Assembly: GCF_023921225.1 (NCBI RefSeq)
Contig: NZ_CP071527.1
Span: forward strand, 1,950,501 to 2,014,500
DNA: 64,000 bases
Origin: Legionella lytica
GTDB taxonomy: Bacteria > Pseudomonadota > Gammaproteobacteria > Legionellales > Legionellaceae
Direction: 5' to 3'
Shown: positions 35,135-45,648 of the stretch, one piece after another
How positions within the stretch are numbered: the first letter of the stretch is position 1
Layout: every line of letters begins with the position of its first letter
Position numbers and translations under genes: made by a program
The notes under the pieces: generated by a model
What the model was told of the DNA's origin: nothing
What the model saw: only the letters and a program-made list of their open reading frames with translations
The model's database searches: none

Positions 35135-36172
35135 TTAAAGAAACGAATCCAAATCAAAAGTAGAATATTTATTCAATGCTTTACCATGGCTCACTAGAAA
35201 AGCATCTGCTGTTTTACGTCCTTCTTTAAAAAGCATGCGGAGAAAATCCCATTCGGCATTGAGCTTGGAAGAATAGCCCAATTTAACCATTTTCGCGCTG
35301 GTAATTCGATGAATACGCATTTTTGCCCAGCGATCTCGCTCTCCCGAATCCGAATTAAGCGTTTTGCGTAATAAAGCAATCATCCGTAACTCTTTCATTA
35401 AGGTTGCATTAAAAGCAACTTCATTAAGGCGATTAAGTATGTCACGAGCAGTTTTTGGAGTTCCTGGACGCTCTACAGGATTAATTTGCACTAATACAGT
35501 GTCACTGGATTCACACTCTTGCACTAAAGGCGTAATGGTAGGATTACCGGTGTATCCCCCATCCCAATAAGCCTCTCCATCAATTTCAATAGCTTGAAAC
35601 ATTAAAGGCAAACATGCAGATGCCAATAAAACATCAGCGTTAATTTCTTTATTTTTAAATACCTTACCACGACCAGTACGCACATTAGTCGCTGTAATGA
35701 ATAATTTGATGGGTGAATCGTTCAATAATGAAAAATCAATACTTTCAGCTAAGATGTCTCGCAATGGATTTAGTGCGATCGGGTTAAGATCATAGGGCGA
35801 AAACACATGACTCGCCATTTGAAAAGTAAGAAAAGAAGGAGAGTAATCCATAGTCCATTTCCCAGACATAATGTCCAACCACCCTCGTTGTAACGGGCTA
35901 TAGCGCGCAGCTTCTGAAACCCGATACCAAAATGCCTGCAAGGCCCTACGAGCACCTTCTGGGCCATCACGAGTAAAACCACTGGCCATAACCGCAGCAT
36001 TCATGGAACCTGCCGAAGTCCCTGAAATCCCTTCTATTTTCACTCGAGGCTCTTCGAGCAAGCGGTCTAGAACACCCCATGTATACGCTCCATGAGCACC
36101 GCCACCTTGCAATGCTAAATCAATAAGAACAGACTTCCCTCGTGTCTTGGATCCTTGCGATTTTTTGTCCAT
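35135..36172 (-). CDS. Patatin-like phospholipase
   Basis: A 345-aa acyl hydrolase with a catalytic Ser-Asp dyad. The oxyanion loop is QGGGAHG (23-28), the nucleophile elbow GTSAG contains Ser53, and DGGYTGNP supplies Asp204. There is no signal peptide. Legionella encodes many patatin-like proteins, some being effectors that cut host phospholipids and others housekeeping lipid hydrolases. The C-terminal 60 residues are basic and helical. It is followed on the same strand by the small membrane protein and rhodanese genes, 82 bp away. Confidence 0.93.
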   Translation of the reverse strand: MDKKSQGSKTRGKSVLIDLALQGGGAHGAYTWGVLDRLLEEPRVKIEGISGTSAGSMNAAVMASGFTRDGPEGARRALQAFWYRVSEAARYSPLQRGWLDIMSGKWTMDYSPSFLTFQMASHVFSPYDLNPIALNPLRDILAESIDFSLLNDSPIKLFITATNVRTGRGKVFKNKEINADVLLASACLPLMFQAIEIDGEAYWDGGYTGNPTITPLVQECESSDTVLVQINPVERPGTPKTARDILNRLNEVAFNATLMKELRMIALLRKTLNSDSGERDRWAKMRIHRITSAKMVKLGYSSKLNAEWDFLRMLFKEGRKTADAFLVSHGKALNKYSTFDLDSFL

Positions 36173-36278
36173 TAATTGCCGCGCCTAAAGACATACCTAT
36201 AGCTAAGTTTAGCAGCTCTTTGGGATGATGCGCATTTCATCGCGAGTGCAGATCTTCGTGGGATAGAATTCGCTGCTC

Positions 36279-36346
36279 CCGGATTCACTGCGTTGCATCC
36301 AGGCTACTTTGATTTGCTCCGGCGTAACATTGATGCAGCGCAGCAG
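36279..36346. repeat. Dispersed palindrome with GCAGCGCAGC core
   Basis: CCCGGATTCACTGCGTTGCA with CCAGGCTAC, then ATGCAGCGCAGCAGAATC, form inverted halves in the 200-bp gap upstream of the patatin gene and downstream of pbpC. The same element is seen near 16395-16500. Confidence 0.6.
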
Positions 36347-36372
36347 AATCAATGGTTTCTTAGATGGCCGTA

Positions 36373-38676
36373 TCAATTATCCAACTGAACCAATAAGTCC
36401 CGAGCGTCAGAAAGTCCATGATCATCTACAGCTCTTACCACAAACTTCCCGGGTCGAGCATGCCAGAGAAAAGATTTTCCAGCCTTAGTTTTCGCAACAA
36501 AAGTTTCATTAACGAACCAATACACATAAGCAATTCCTGCATCCGTAACGGCCGTAAATGGAATCGTATTATTTTGTTGAGAATTCGCACGAACAATATA
36601 ACTAATGCCCGCCTGTGGTGAAGTGATTTGCGGTGTAATTCCAACATTGCCTGATAAACTACAATCGGCCTCAAAAAATGGCGGTATGTGTCGCTGTATC
36701 CCTGCCCGTTTAAAAATTTGCAGTAAATCAGAAGGCCAAAACTCAAACACCTCAAAACGTGTATTGTCATCAATATGACAAGTACGCAATCCATTTTTAC
36801 TATTTATTGCTATTTCTCGATAAATTGTATCTGTTTTAATGGGGGATTTTCCTGGAATAAACCAAGTCCATTCCCTATCTTTGCAAAAACGTGTGGGTAG
36901 CATTCCTGAAGCACTGCATACTTCCACCTTTTTAAGATTCATGTGTTCAGGATGTTTATCTAAAGGTTGTAAAGGACCACGTTCTTGCTTAAGGGCATCC
37001 ACTAACTCAAAAAATAAGGGCGCGGCGATATCTTTTCCAATAAAGGCAGGATTTGCTTTATTATCGAAATTACCTACCCAAACAGCCAAAGCATAAGGGC
37101 CAAAAACACCGACACTCCATGCATCCCGATATCCTGAAGAAGTCCCCGTTTTCCAAGCAACCGGCAATTGCGACCAGCTTCGGTAATTCACATCATGGTG
37201 GGGAGTACTTTGCAACATATCTAAAATTAAATAACTGGCTTCGGAGCTTAATAAGCGTTGGCCTTTAGACTTCGTTTCTTTTTGTAACAAACGCGTAGGA
37301 TACCAAACCCCATCATTAGCTAACATGGCATAGAGGCCAATCAATTCGCGCATGGTTAATTCCACCCCGCCGAGGTTTAACGATAACCCATAGTAGGATT
37401 CTGAGCGCAAATGACTCACCTGCCCTTGCTCTAACAATTGATGCAGTGAAGGCTTACTTAAGAGACTAGAAAGATAGATAGCGGGAATATTACGACTTAA
37501 AACTAAAGCATCTCGCGCTTTGATTGGCCCCATAAAGTCATAATCGAAATTTTCTGGATTATAGCCATTAAAACTATGCGGCACGTCTTTTAAAACCGTA
37601 TTGGGATGGATTAAACCTTGATCCAAGGCCAATCCATAAATAAACGGCTTCAAGGTAGAACCAGGAGAGCGCTTGGTTTCAATACCATTAATTTGCCCAC
37701 CTATTTCACGATTGAAAAAATCAGCCGATCCCATTAAACCTTTAATTCCCATATCACGGGTATCTACTAATAAAACCGCGGCATTATGGACCCCTAAACC
37801 TTTTTTCCTTGCTAAATAACTGCGCGTAATCCGTTCAATAATAGTTTGTGAGCGTGAATCCAGCGTAGTCACAATATCTTGCTGTTTAGAAACATCAGAC
37901 AAAACTTTATTCACAAAATGGGGCGCAGCAAAAGGTAAAGAGCGATTAGTTTGCATAACTAAAGGTAGTTCAAACATGACTTTTTTATTCTTATCCTCAG
38001 GATGCTGCTCTAGCCACCGTTGAAAGAGGTGCGCTCTAATCTTTTTCAAGTCTTGATTATGGGGTGTTCTTTTTCCCGGATTTTGGGGAATAATACTCAA
38101 GGTTAATGCCTGAGGTAAGCTGAGTTTATCTACAGCAGTGCTAAAATAAACCAAACTTGCCGCGCCAACACCTTCAATATTGCCACCATAAGGAGCCATA
38201 TTTAGGTAAGCTTCTAAAATTTCGTCTTTGCTATAATGCATTTCAATTTGAATTGCACGAATAATTTGCCAGAGTTTCCCTGTTATTTTTTTGGAATTAA
38301 TTCCATAGTGCATCCGTGCTACTTGCATGGTAATAGTTGAAGCACCTACTCGCCGGGATTTGACCGCATAAGTTTGCCAAATTGCCTTCGCTGTTGCTAA
38401 GGGATTGATTCCATAATGAAAACGAAAATACTGGTCTTCCTGCAACAAGGTTGCATCGATTAATTGTTTGGAAATTTTAGGCAACGGGGTGAATAGACGA
38501 TATTTATCATCTCTACTTAAAGTGAGCCGTAATAATTGATGATGATCATCATAAACAGCTCTGGAAAAACTGGTGCCATTCAATAAAACCGGTTTGGGTA
38601 AAAAAAATAATAGTGCAAACCCACTGACAAACAGCAAAACAAGGATTATGCTTAAGCGTTTTATATTTTTTTTCAT
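36373..38676 (-). CDS. pbpC: Penicillin-binding protein 1C
   Basis: The start is set at ATG 38676 (766 aa) because MKKNIKRLSIILVLLFVSGF is a normal signal anchor; a TTG 13 codons upstream is less likely. The glycosyltransferase domain has LLQEDQYFRFHYGIN (Glu80) and GASTITMQ (111-118). The transpeptidase domain has SPGSTLKP with Ser340 and Lys343, and WKTGTS. A C-terminal PBP1C-specific domain begins near 690. PBP1C synthesises peptidoglycan at the inner membrane. It is divergent from an alpha-2-macroglobulin gene, 135 bp apart; in many bacteria these two occur together and the macroglobulin is thought to work with PBP1C. Confidence 0.94.
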   Translation of the reverse strand: MKKNIKRLSIILVLLFVSGFALLFFLPKPVLLNGTSFSRAVYDDHHQLLRLTLSRDDKYRLFTPLPKISKQLIDATLLQEDQYFRFHYGINPLATAKAIWQTYAVKSRRVGASTITMQVARMHYGINSKKITGKLWQIIRAIQIEMHYSKDEILEAYLNMAPYGGNIEGVGAASLVYFSTAVDKLSLPQALTLSIIPQNPGKRTPHNQDLKKIRAHLFQRWLEQHPEDKNKKVMFELPLVMQTNRSLPFAAPHFVNKVLSDVSKQQDIVTTLDSRSQTIIERITRSYLARKKGLGVHNAAVLLVDTRDMGIKGLMGSADFFNREIGGQINGIETKRSPGSTLKPFIYGLALDQGLIHPNTVLKDVPHSFNGYNPENFDYDFMGPIKARDALVLSRNIPAIYLSSLLSKPSLHQLLEQGQVSHLRSESYYGLSLNLGGVELTMRELIGLYAMLANDGVWYPTRLLQKETKSKGQRLLSSEASYLILDMLQSTPHHDVNYRSWSQLPVAWKTGTSSGYRDAWSVGVFGPYALAVWVGNFDNKANPAFIGKDIAAPLFFELVDALKQERGPLQPLDKHPEHMNLKKVEVCSASGMLPTRFCKDREWTWFIPGKSPIKTDTIYREIAINSKNGLRTCHIDDNTRFEVFEFWPSDLLQIFKRAGIQRHIPPFFEADCSLSGNVGITPQITSPQAGISYIVRANSQQNNTIPFTAVTDAGIAYVYWFVNETFVAKTKAGKSFLWHARPGKFVVRAVDDHGLSDARDLLVQLDN

Positions 38677-38811
38677 ATTCGCTATTATGCACCAAAAAGA
38701 GTAAAATGACGCCAATTTTGAAAAGAAATTATAAACGGAACGTCAGAGGAAGGACTACACGAGTCATTTAATGAATTTCGAGCCGAGGCTCGCTAACAGC
38801 CAGGATAAATT

Positions 38812-41800
38812 ATGAGCAAAAAAATATTCAATGCTTTCTCCGCTGTGTTTGGCAAATTAAATTGGAATAGTCCTCCCTGGCTGAGCTATCTAAAAAATAA
38901 GTCGAAAGCATCTCCCAAGACATTTTGGGGAGGGAGTTTGCTTGCCCTGCTCTTATTGTGCGCCGCAGGATATACTGCACATTGGTATAAAAACCGACCT
39001 CAACCCGTCTACACCATCGCAGAAATTACACCACCAGCTATTACTCCTAATGAGGAAACCTTAGTTCCAGGGAATTTAGTCATTGATTTTGGAGTAAGAA
39101 ATAAGGATGGCTTTATTAATAAATCCGTTGCTCCTTTAAACTTAGTTGGCCAGACCATAACTAAAGGTATTGAAATGTCACCAACAACTCCAGGAACCTG
39201 GAACTGGAGCACCGACAGCCAATTAACTTTTGTTCCTGCTGAGGACTGGCCTGCAGGACAAAAATACACAATTAAATTTGCGCCGGACTTTTTTGCAACT
39301 ACAGCAAATATGGAATCCCATACTTATTCATTTTCTACCCAACCATTCATTGCTAAAATCGCTGAATTCAAACTCTATCAAGACCCAGTTCATGTAGAGG
39401 TAAGAAAAGCCGTAGCTACTATTGAATTCAATTTCCCTGTAAACCCTGAAATCCTGGAAAAAAATACTGCGTTAGCATTCCAAACTCAAGAAAAAGGAAA
39501 GGCAGGTAGCACCACCGAATCGCTTCCTTTCTCGTACACCTATGATCAACACAAACGGATTGCGTACCTAAATTCAGACACCATTAACATTCAAGACGTT
39601 GCCCGCTTTTTACGATTAACATTGAATAAAAACATAAGCTCATTAACTAAATCAGCAACATTAAACAAAGAATTATCTGATAAAATATTAATTCCCGATG
39701 CTTATAGCTTCCTTAAAGTTACTTCTGCCTCAGCCTCTATTGTTAGAAATGAAAAAGACCGCCCCGAACAAATTCTGACGGTTGAAACCTCTTTAGGCAT
39801 TAACGAAAGTGAATTTAATAAATCAGCACATTTTTACTTATTACCTAAAGATCGCCCCGCTACTGCAGCTGAACCTGCAAAAGAGAATTACCAATGGCAA
39901 AATCCGGGAGAAGTAACCCAAGAAATTTTGGCTTTAGCCACGCCATTGACCAAAGAAGCACTCCCAACAGAGCAAAACTATTCAACGCTGCATAGCTTTA
40001 AATTTGCGGCCAAAACACCCAGCTACATTTACGTTAAAATCGATAAGGGCATGAAAGGATTTGGCAACTTCAGCTTGAGTAATGGATATGCTAGCGTAAT
40101 TTCTGTTCCAGTCCTTCCTAGAGAAATTAGCTTTTTACATAAAGGCTCTCTATTGGCTTTAGGCGGCGAAAAGAAACTCTCTGTGTTAGTACGCGGTGTA
40201 TCTGCAGTCAAATTTGATTTTGCACGCGTGCTGCCTGACAATGTCAACCAACTTGTCACTCAGACTCAAGGCGACTTTAATAACCCCTACTTTATTAATC
40301 CATCCTTTAATCAGCAAAATATCAGTAAAATTTCTAGTGATATTCAGCAATTTGATACTTCAGACTTAGCGAAACAACAATATACAGCCCTGGATTTTAG
40401 CAAGTATCTTGCTACAGAAACAAACACGGCTGGCCCTCAAGGACTATTCCTATTGCAAGCAACGGAATGGGACACAGCCCATAACACGCCAATGGATGTC
40501 AAAGCCAGCCGCTTAATACTCATTACAGACCTTGCCCTCCTGGTTAAAGATAATAATAACGGCAGTCATGATGTGTTTGTAAACTCCATTACTCAAGGAG
40601 GCCCAGTGGCTAATGCCACCGTAACGGTTTTAGGTAAAAATGGCCTACCTATTTTATCTCGAGTTACGGATTCCCAAGGACGCGCCAACTTCCCGACACT
40701 AAAAGATTTTATTGAGGATAGAGAACCAACAGTTTATTTAGCACAACTGAGTAACGATGTGTCATTTATTCCATTTAATAATACCAATCGCCAACTAAAT
40801 TTTTCTAAATTTGACGTCGGTGGACTGTACACTTATTACAGTCAAGACATGCAAAGTTTAACAGCTTATCTGTTCTCTGATCGCGGTATTTACAGACCAG
40901 GTGACACGGCACATATTGGCATGATAGTGAAACAAACTTTTGCACAGTCCCAACCCGCCGGCTTGCCTTTGCAAGTTACCATTGTTGACCCACGCGGGAC
41001 TACGGTTAAAGATGAGAAAATAACCTTAAATGATTTAGGGTATATGGACCTTGATTTTGCTACCAATGCCAATGCTCCTACTGGCCAATACACAGTGAAC
41101 TTATTCTTGGTTAAGGATAATCACCCACAAAATCTATTAGGCTCAACTACTCTACGAGTTTCTGAGTTTTTACCCGATAGAATGCGAATTAGCACCAGTT
41201 TATCGCCTAAGCCAGCTGCAGGCTGGAGTGCTCCAGCAAACCTTAAAGGTCAAGTCAGCTTATGGAATCTTTATGGAGCCCCTGCTGCAAATAGAACGAT
41301 TAGCGGAAAAATTCTACTGGTACCTCAAAAAGTACAATTTTCCAAATATCCAGACTATGTATTCGCAGATCCTCTAATCGATCCGAAAAAACCAGCCAAA
41401 GTATTTACAGAAGCCTTAGCAAATACCAAAACCAATGATAAAGGTGAGTCTGAATTTGATTTAAATCTTGGACGCTTTGAACAAGCAACCTATCAATTAA
41501 CTTTCTTTGCTGAAGGTTTTGAAGCCGATGGCGGCCGTAGTGTAACCAGCCAGGTTCAAACACTAGTCAGCCCCCTGCCTTATTTTGTAGGCTATAAAGC
41601 AGATGGAGATCTGTCGTTTATCAAACAAAACACGGCCCGCGCGGTGAATTATATTGCTGTAAGTCCGGAACTGAATAACATCGATGTAAATGACCTGAAA
41701 ATACAATTGGTTTCTTTACATCCGGTTACCACTCTGGTGAAAAAACCTGATGGAACCTACCAATATCAATCCATAATCCAATCCAGCATTGTGAGTACCA

Positions 41801-44556
41801 CCCCATTTACTATTGGCAAACAAGGTTCAAACTATGCCTTGCCAACACAAACTATTGGTGACTATTCTCTAACTGTTCTGGGTAAAAGTGATACGGTACT
41901 TAGCCAATTAAAATTCAGTATTGTAGGTGCCAGCCAACAACCTTTGGCCAAGAATGCTGAATTATCAATTAAACTAAACAAATCTGAATATCATGCTAAT
42001 GACGACATAGAAATTCAGATTACAGCCCCCTATACCGGTTCAGGATTAATCACCATCGAGCGAGATAAAGTCTATGCCGCTCAATGGTTTAAAACCGACA
42101 CCACCAATTCAGTGCAAACCATCCGCATTCCCGCTGATTTTCAAGGAAATGGGTACATTAACGTCGCCTTTATACGTGACTGGAGTTCTCCTGAACTCTT
42201 TATTAGTCCGCTCAGCTACAGCATCACACCTTTTGCAGTCAATCATGATAACCATAATGTTAAAATTGACTTAAAAACAGCAACGGTTTCTCGTCCGGGC
42301 GAACCATTGACTATCGAGTACAGCACAGATAAACCTGGAAAAATCATTGTGTTCGCAGTAGACCAAGGTATTTTGCAGGTTGCCCGCTACACAACTCCTG
42401 ACCCGCTTGCCTTCTTCTTTCAAAAACAAGCGCTTGAAGTATTAACCCAACAAACTGTAGATCAGATTATTCCTCAATTTATTCAATCTAGAGAATTATC
42501 CGCGATTGGTGGTGATGATGGCGAAGAAAATATGGCAAGTCGCCTCAACCCTTTCAAACGTAAGACCGATTTGCCTGTTGTATTCTGGTCTGGACTTCAA
42601 GATGCAGATACAACCCCTCGTCAGCTTGTTTATCAAGTTCCAGATTATTTTAATGGCAGCATTAAAGTAATGGCTGTAGCCGTATCAACTGATTCGGTTG
42701 GTTCCAAGGATACCTCCGCAGAAATTCGTGGTGATTTTATCATTAACCCCAATGTGCCTACCTTTGTGGCTCCTGGGGATGAGTTTGAAATATCTTCCTC
42801 CATTGCCAACAACATTAAAAGTTCTGGAGAACAGGCTTCGGTTACTGTTGATTTAACTACCTCACCAGAAGTTGAGGTTATTGGTACCTCCTCACAAACC
42901 GTAAACATTGCGGAAGGAAAAGAGCAAACTGTTCACTTTAAATTAAGAGCAAAATCATTATTAGGTTCTGCAACTGTAGGATTTAAGGCAACAGCGGCGG
43001 ACAAGTCGAGTAGCATGAGTGCTACATTGAGTGTTAGACCAGCAATGCCTTTAATGACTTATATTGACAGTGGTAAATCTAAAGATGCGCAAAAAACACT
43101 AGATATTATACAAACCTTTTATCCTGAGTACCGTAATGTAAATGCAACGCTCTCTACCAGCCCATTAATCCTGGTATTTGGTTTGCAACGTTATTTGGAT
43201 AATTATCCTTATGGTTGTACAGAGCAATTAACCAGCAAGGTTATGCCCTTGTTAGCGATGAACAATCAAACCGGTTTTGCTAGTGAAACTAAAGAAATCA
43301 CAAGCAAGATAAATACTACTGTGCAAATGCTAAGCCAACGTCAAATGTCTAGTGGTGGATTCAGCTACTGGCCAGGTCTTGGCGATAACCAAGGAAATGA
43401 TTTTGCTTCGGTATATGCCATGCATTTCTTAACGGAAGCAAGAGCTCAAGGATTTACCGTACCGAACGATCTCTTCTTTAATGGCATTAATTACTTAAAA
43501 ACTCTGGCAAGTCAAAATGTTGCTGATTTGAATGCGGCACGAATTCAGGCTTATGCAATCTATATTTTGACACGTAATGAACTTGTTACAACCAACTACA
43601 TTACGAATTTGCAATTGTATTTAGAACAAAATTACGCAAAGCAATGGAGCAATGACATTACTGCGGTTTATCTTTCAGGTGCCTATCAGTTGCTGCAAAG
43701 TCATGAAGAAGCAAATAAGCTAATTGGTCAATACAAGCCACAGCTAGACCTGTCTTCTGATACAGACTTCTACGACAGTAATATTGCGGATGCACAATAC
43801 CTCTATATTGTAGCCAAGCATTTCCCCAATTTATTGCCTCAAGTTAGTGATACAGTACTAATGCGCTTGATCGAAGCAATTAATAACAATGAGATTAATA
43901 CCGTATTATCAGGTTATGTCAGCCTGGCTTTGGGAGCTTATCCTCAAAATACAGCGATTAATACTTCCTCTAGCTTATCGATGACTAAGATCTTAGCCAA
44001 TAATGAGCAAGTTCCTGTACCCGTTAATAATGCCAATTATCAAAAAGCCGCATTGGGTATAGATACCAAGCAAATTCGTTTTGAAAATCCTGGTAAAGAG
44101 CTATTCTTTTATCAACTCATACAATCAGGATTTAATACGATTCTTCCTAAAGAAGTGGAGAAATCAGTCATTGAGATCTTTAGGGAGTATCGTGATGCTC
44201 AGGGGCATGCAATTACCTCAACCACTTTAGGTAGTGAAATTGAAGTTCATATTCAAGCTCGCACTTTAGAAGTGGATTATTTAACCAACATAGCTATTGA
44301 GGATCTACTGCCCGGTGGATTTGAAGTGGTTCGCGACTCCGTAAAACTTAATAATATGGATTATTTCGATGTGCGCGAAGACCGAGTTAATTTCTTTGGT
44401 GGTTTAAGCAGTACCGTAACGGAATTAGTTTATAAAATTAAAGCCGTCAACATTGGTACGTATACGGTTCCTCCAGTGTTTGCTGAAGCGATGTATGATC
44501 CCAATACCTTTGGTCGTGGAGCTGCCTCAAGCATTAAAGTAATGCCTGGAAAATAA
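38812..44556 (+). CDS. Bacterial alpha-2-macroglobulin (YfhM type)
   Basis: A 1914-aa protein with a single N-terminal hydrophobic segment at about 38-56, placing the rest in the periplasm. The usual lipobox is not clear, so it may be anchored by this helix rather than by lipid. MG-type beta domains fill residues 60-1250, with a macroglobulin family signature at RGIYRPGDTAHIGM. The thioester is YGCTEQ with Cys1469, in the alpha-helical toroid. Such proteins trap invading proteases. Location beside pbpC fits the known pairing with peptidoglycan repair. Length is somewhat greater than the E. coli protein. Confidence 0.94.
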   Translation: MSKKIFNAFSAVFGKLNWNSPPWLSYLKNKSKASPKTFWGGSLLALLLLCAAGYTAHWYKNRPQPVYTIAEITPPAITPNEETLVPGNLVIDFGVRNKDGFINKSVAPLNLVGQTITKGIEMSPTTPGTWNWSTDSQLTFVPAEDWPAGQKYTIKFAPDFFATTANMESHTYSFSTQPFIAKIAEFKLYQDPVHVEVRKAVATIEFNFPVNPEILEKNTALAFQTQEKGKAGSTTESLPFSYTYDQHKRIAYLNSDTINIQDVARFLRLTLNKNISSLTKSATLNKELSDKILIPDAYSFLKVTSASASIVRNEKDRPEQILTVETSLGINESEFNKSAHFYLLPKDRPATAAEPAKENYQWQNPGEVTQEILALATPLTKEALPTEQNYSTLHSFKFAAKTPSYIYVKIDKGMKGFGNFSLSNGYASVISVPVLPREISFLHKGSLLALGGEKKLSVLVRGVSAVKFDFARVLPDNVNQLVTQTQGDFNNPYFINPSFNQQNISKISSDIQQFDTSDLAKQQYTALDFSKYLATETNTAGPQGLFLLQATEWDTAHNTPMDVKASRLILITDLALLVKDNNNGSHDVFVNSITQGGPVANATVTVLGKNGLPILSRVTDSQGRANFPTLKDFIEDREPTVYLAQLSNDVSFIPFNNTNRQLNFSKFDVGGLYTYYSQDMQSLTAYLFSDRGIYRPGDTAHIGMIVKQTFAQSQPAGLPLQVTIVDPRGTTVKDEKITLNDLGYMDLDFATNANAPTGQYTVNLFLVKDNHPQNLLGSTTLRVSEFLPDRMRISTSLSPKPAAGWSAPANLKGQVSLWNLYGAPAANRTISGKILLVPQKVQFSKYPDYVFADPLIDPKKPAKVFTEALANTKTNDKGESEFDLNLGRFEQATYQLTFFAEGFEADGGRSVTSQVQTLVSPLPYFVGYKADGDLSFIKQNTARAVNYIAVSPELNNIDVNDLKIQLVSLHPVTTLVKKPDGTYQYQSIIQSSIVSTTPFTIGKQGSNYALPTQTIGDYSLTVLGKSDTVLSQLKFSIVGASQQPLAKNAELSIKLNKSEYHANDDIEIQITAPYTGSGLITIERDKVYAAQWFKTDTTNSVQTIRIPADFQGNGYINVAFIRDWSSPELFISPLSYSITPFAVNHDNHNVKIDLKTATVSRPGEPLTIEYSTDKPGKIIVFAVDQGILQVARYTTPDPLAFFFQKQALEVLTQQTVDQIIPQFIQSRELSAIGGDDGEENMASRLNPFKRKTDLPVVFWSGLQDADTTPRQLVYQVPDYFNGSIKVMAVAVSTDSVGSKDTSAEIRGDFIINPNVPTFVAPGDEFEISSSIANNIKSSGEQASVTVDLTTSPEVEVIGTSSQTVNIAEGKEQTVHFKLRAKSLLGSATVGFKATAADKSSSMSATLSVRPAMPLMTYIDSGKSKDAQKTLDIIQTFYPEYRNVNATLSTSPLILVFGLQRYLDNYPYGCTEQLTSKVMPLLAMNNQTGFASETKEITSKINTTVQMLSQRQMSSGGFSYWPGLGDNQGNDFASVYAMHFLTEARAQGFTVPNDLFFNGINYLKTLASQNVADLNAARIQAYAIYILTRNELVTTNYITNLQLYLEQNYAKQWSNDITAVYLSGAYQLLQSHEEANKLIGQYKPQLDLSSDTDFYDSNIADAQYLYIVAKHFPNLLPQVSDTVLMRLIEAINNNEINTVLSGYVSLALGAYPQNTAINTSSSLSMTKILANNEQVPVPVNNANYQKAALGIDTKQIRFENPGKELFFYQLIQSGFNTILPKEVEKSVIEIFREYRDAQGHAITSTTLGSEIEVHIQARTLEVDYLTNIAIEDLLPGGFEVVRDSVKLNNMDYFDVREDRVNFFGGLSSTVTELVYKIKAVNIGTYTVPPVFAEAMYDPNTFGRGAASSIKVMPGK

Positions 44557-44565
44557 AACATGTAG

Positions 44566-44700
44566 CCCGGTTGCTTGCAGCCGGGAAGCATGTGCGCGGT
44601 GAATTCCTTTTTAGCCTATATTGATACGTTGTAGGTTAGGCCACGTGACCAAGGGCATCAAGCCATACCAGAACCCTATGTTGGGCCATGAGCCCAACCA
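44566..44700. repeat. Hairpin and repeat family B upstream of dps
   Basis: CCCGGTTGC and GCAGCCGGG form a near-perfect stem at the 3' end of the macroglobulin gene. A family B unit (44631-44700) with GTAGGTTAGG and AGCCCAACCA ends follows. The remaining bases to dps at 44890 are AT-rich and should hold its promoter, but I see no site I can name. An open frame at 44621-44854 is largely repeat and is not a gene. Confidence 0.65.
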
Positions 44701-44889
44701 CACGTCATTGCAAAATTTCGTTAACTTAATGGCGGTGATGTGTATAGGATATAGTGGAGCAATCAAGCCAAATAAGACAAAAAACAAACCATTATTTTCA
44801 ATTATTGGTCTACACTTTATATTGAACTTGTATCTTATACAGGCAAGCCGATAAGGATATTGACATAAACCACTTAAAACGAGGTTAAA

Positions 44890-45384
44890 ATGAAAAAGAT
44901 GGAATCAATTAAACTTGCTACACCTAACGATCTAGCACCGAAAGATCGACGAATAATTGCTCAAGTAATTAACCCACTCGTAGCTGACACTTTTGCCTTA
45001 TATGTTAAAACGAAGAATTATCATTGGCATATGTCTGGCCGTCATTTCCGTGATTACCATATATTACTTGATGAGCAAAGCGATCAGATTTTTGCGATGA
45101 TTGATGTATTGGCTGAGCGTGTACGCAAGCTAGGAGAAGAAACGATTCACTCAATCGGTCAAATTAAAGAATTACAACATGTTAAAGACGTCAACTCAGT
45201 ATTATCTGCTGACGATATGTTACGTGATTTAATGCTGGAAAATAAAAGCTTTTTAACCCGCATGCGCGCTGCTCATGAAATTTGCAGCGAAAAAAATGAT
45301 GTGGCAACAACTAGTCTTTTAGAAAATTATATTGACGAGGCCGAGCGAAGGGTTTGGTTCTTATTTGAAACTGTAGGTTCATAA
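44890..45384 (+). CDS. dps: Dps-family ferritin-like DNA-protection protein
   Basis: A 164-aa four-helix protein that oxidises and stores iron using peroxide, and can coat DNA in stress. The ferroxidase residues His45, His57, Asp72 and Glu76 keep the exact spacing of E. coli Dps (12, 15 and 4 residues). YHWHMSGRHFRDYH and DVLAERVRKLGEE are the family signatures. GAGG lies seven bases before the ATG. Monocistronic. Dps usually forms dodecamers in the cytosol. Confidence 0.94.
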   Translation: MKKMESIKLATPNDLAPKDRRIIAQVINPLVADTFALYVKTKNYHWHMSGRHFRDYHILLDEQSDQIFAMIDVLAERVRKLGEETIHSIGQIKELQHVKDVNSVLSADDMLRDLMLENKSFLTRMRAAHEICSEKNDVATTSLLENYIDEAERRVWFLFETVGS

Positions 45385-45395
45385 AAATAAATAGT

Positions 45396-45460
45396 ACTTC
45401 GCCAGCAACCCAGAGGCGCAATGCCCCCTGGGTTGCTTCGCTTTGTTCACAATGACAACG
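45396..45460. repeat. Repeat family A after dps
   Basis: CAGCAACCCAGAGG and CCCCTGGGTTGCTTCG form an inverted pair, ending with CACAATGAC. It lies between the convergent dps and small membrane-protein genes and may serve as a terminator. Confidence 0.65.
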
Positions 45461-45482
45461 TTTTTTCCCATTTCGGTTTTAT

Positions 45483-45626
45483 TTACAGCCAAAACGCCCG
45501 CACAAAAATATACAGCAGCGTCATTCCAATTATAGGAATAATCACAAATCCTAAAAAAACATGGATCTGAATTCTATTTTCTGCTGATGATCGATAAAAC
45601 TTTTTAAACCGTTTTAATAAAGACAT
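45483..45626 (-). CDS. Small single-pass membrane protein
   Basis: A 47-aa protein beginning MSLLKRFKKFYRSSAENRIQ, with one hydrophobic segment at about residues 23-44. The start is set at ATG 45626, behind GGGAGTG; an upstream ATG lies within a family B repeat. The basic N-terminus and the membrane segment give a cytosol-facing N-terminus. Function unknown. Confidence 0.6.
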   Translation of the reverse strand: MSLLKRFKKFYRSSAENRIQIHVFLGFVIIPIIGMTLLYIFVRAFWL

Positions 45627-45648
45627 TTTATACACTCCCAGATAAATT

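Noticed and set aside
44621..44854. Plus-strand 77-aa frame upstream of dps
   Set aside because: Its first third is a family B repeat, and the rest has no recognisable composition or start signal.
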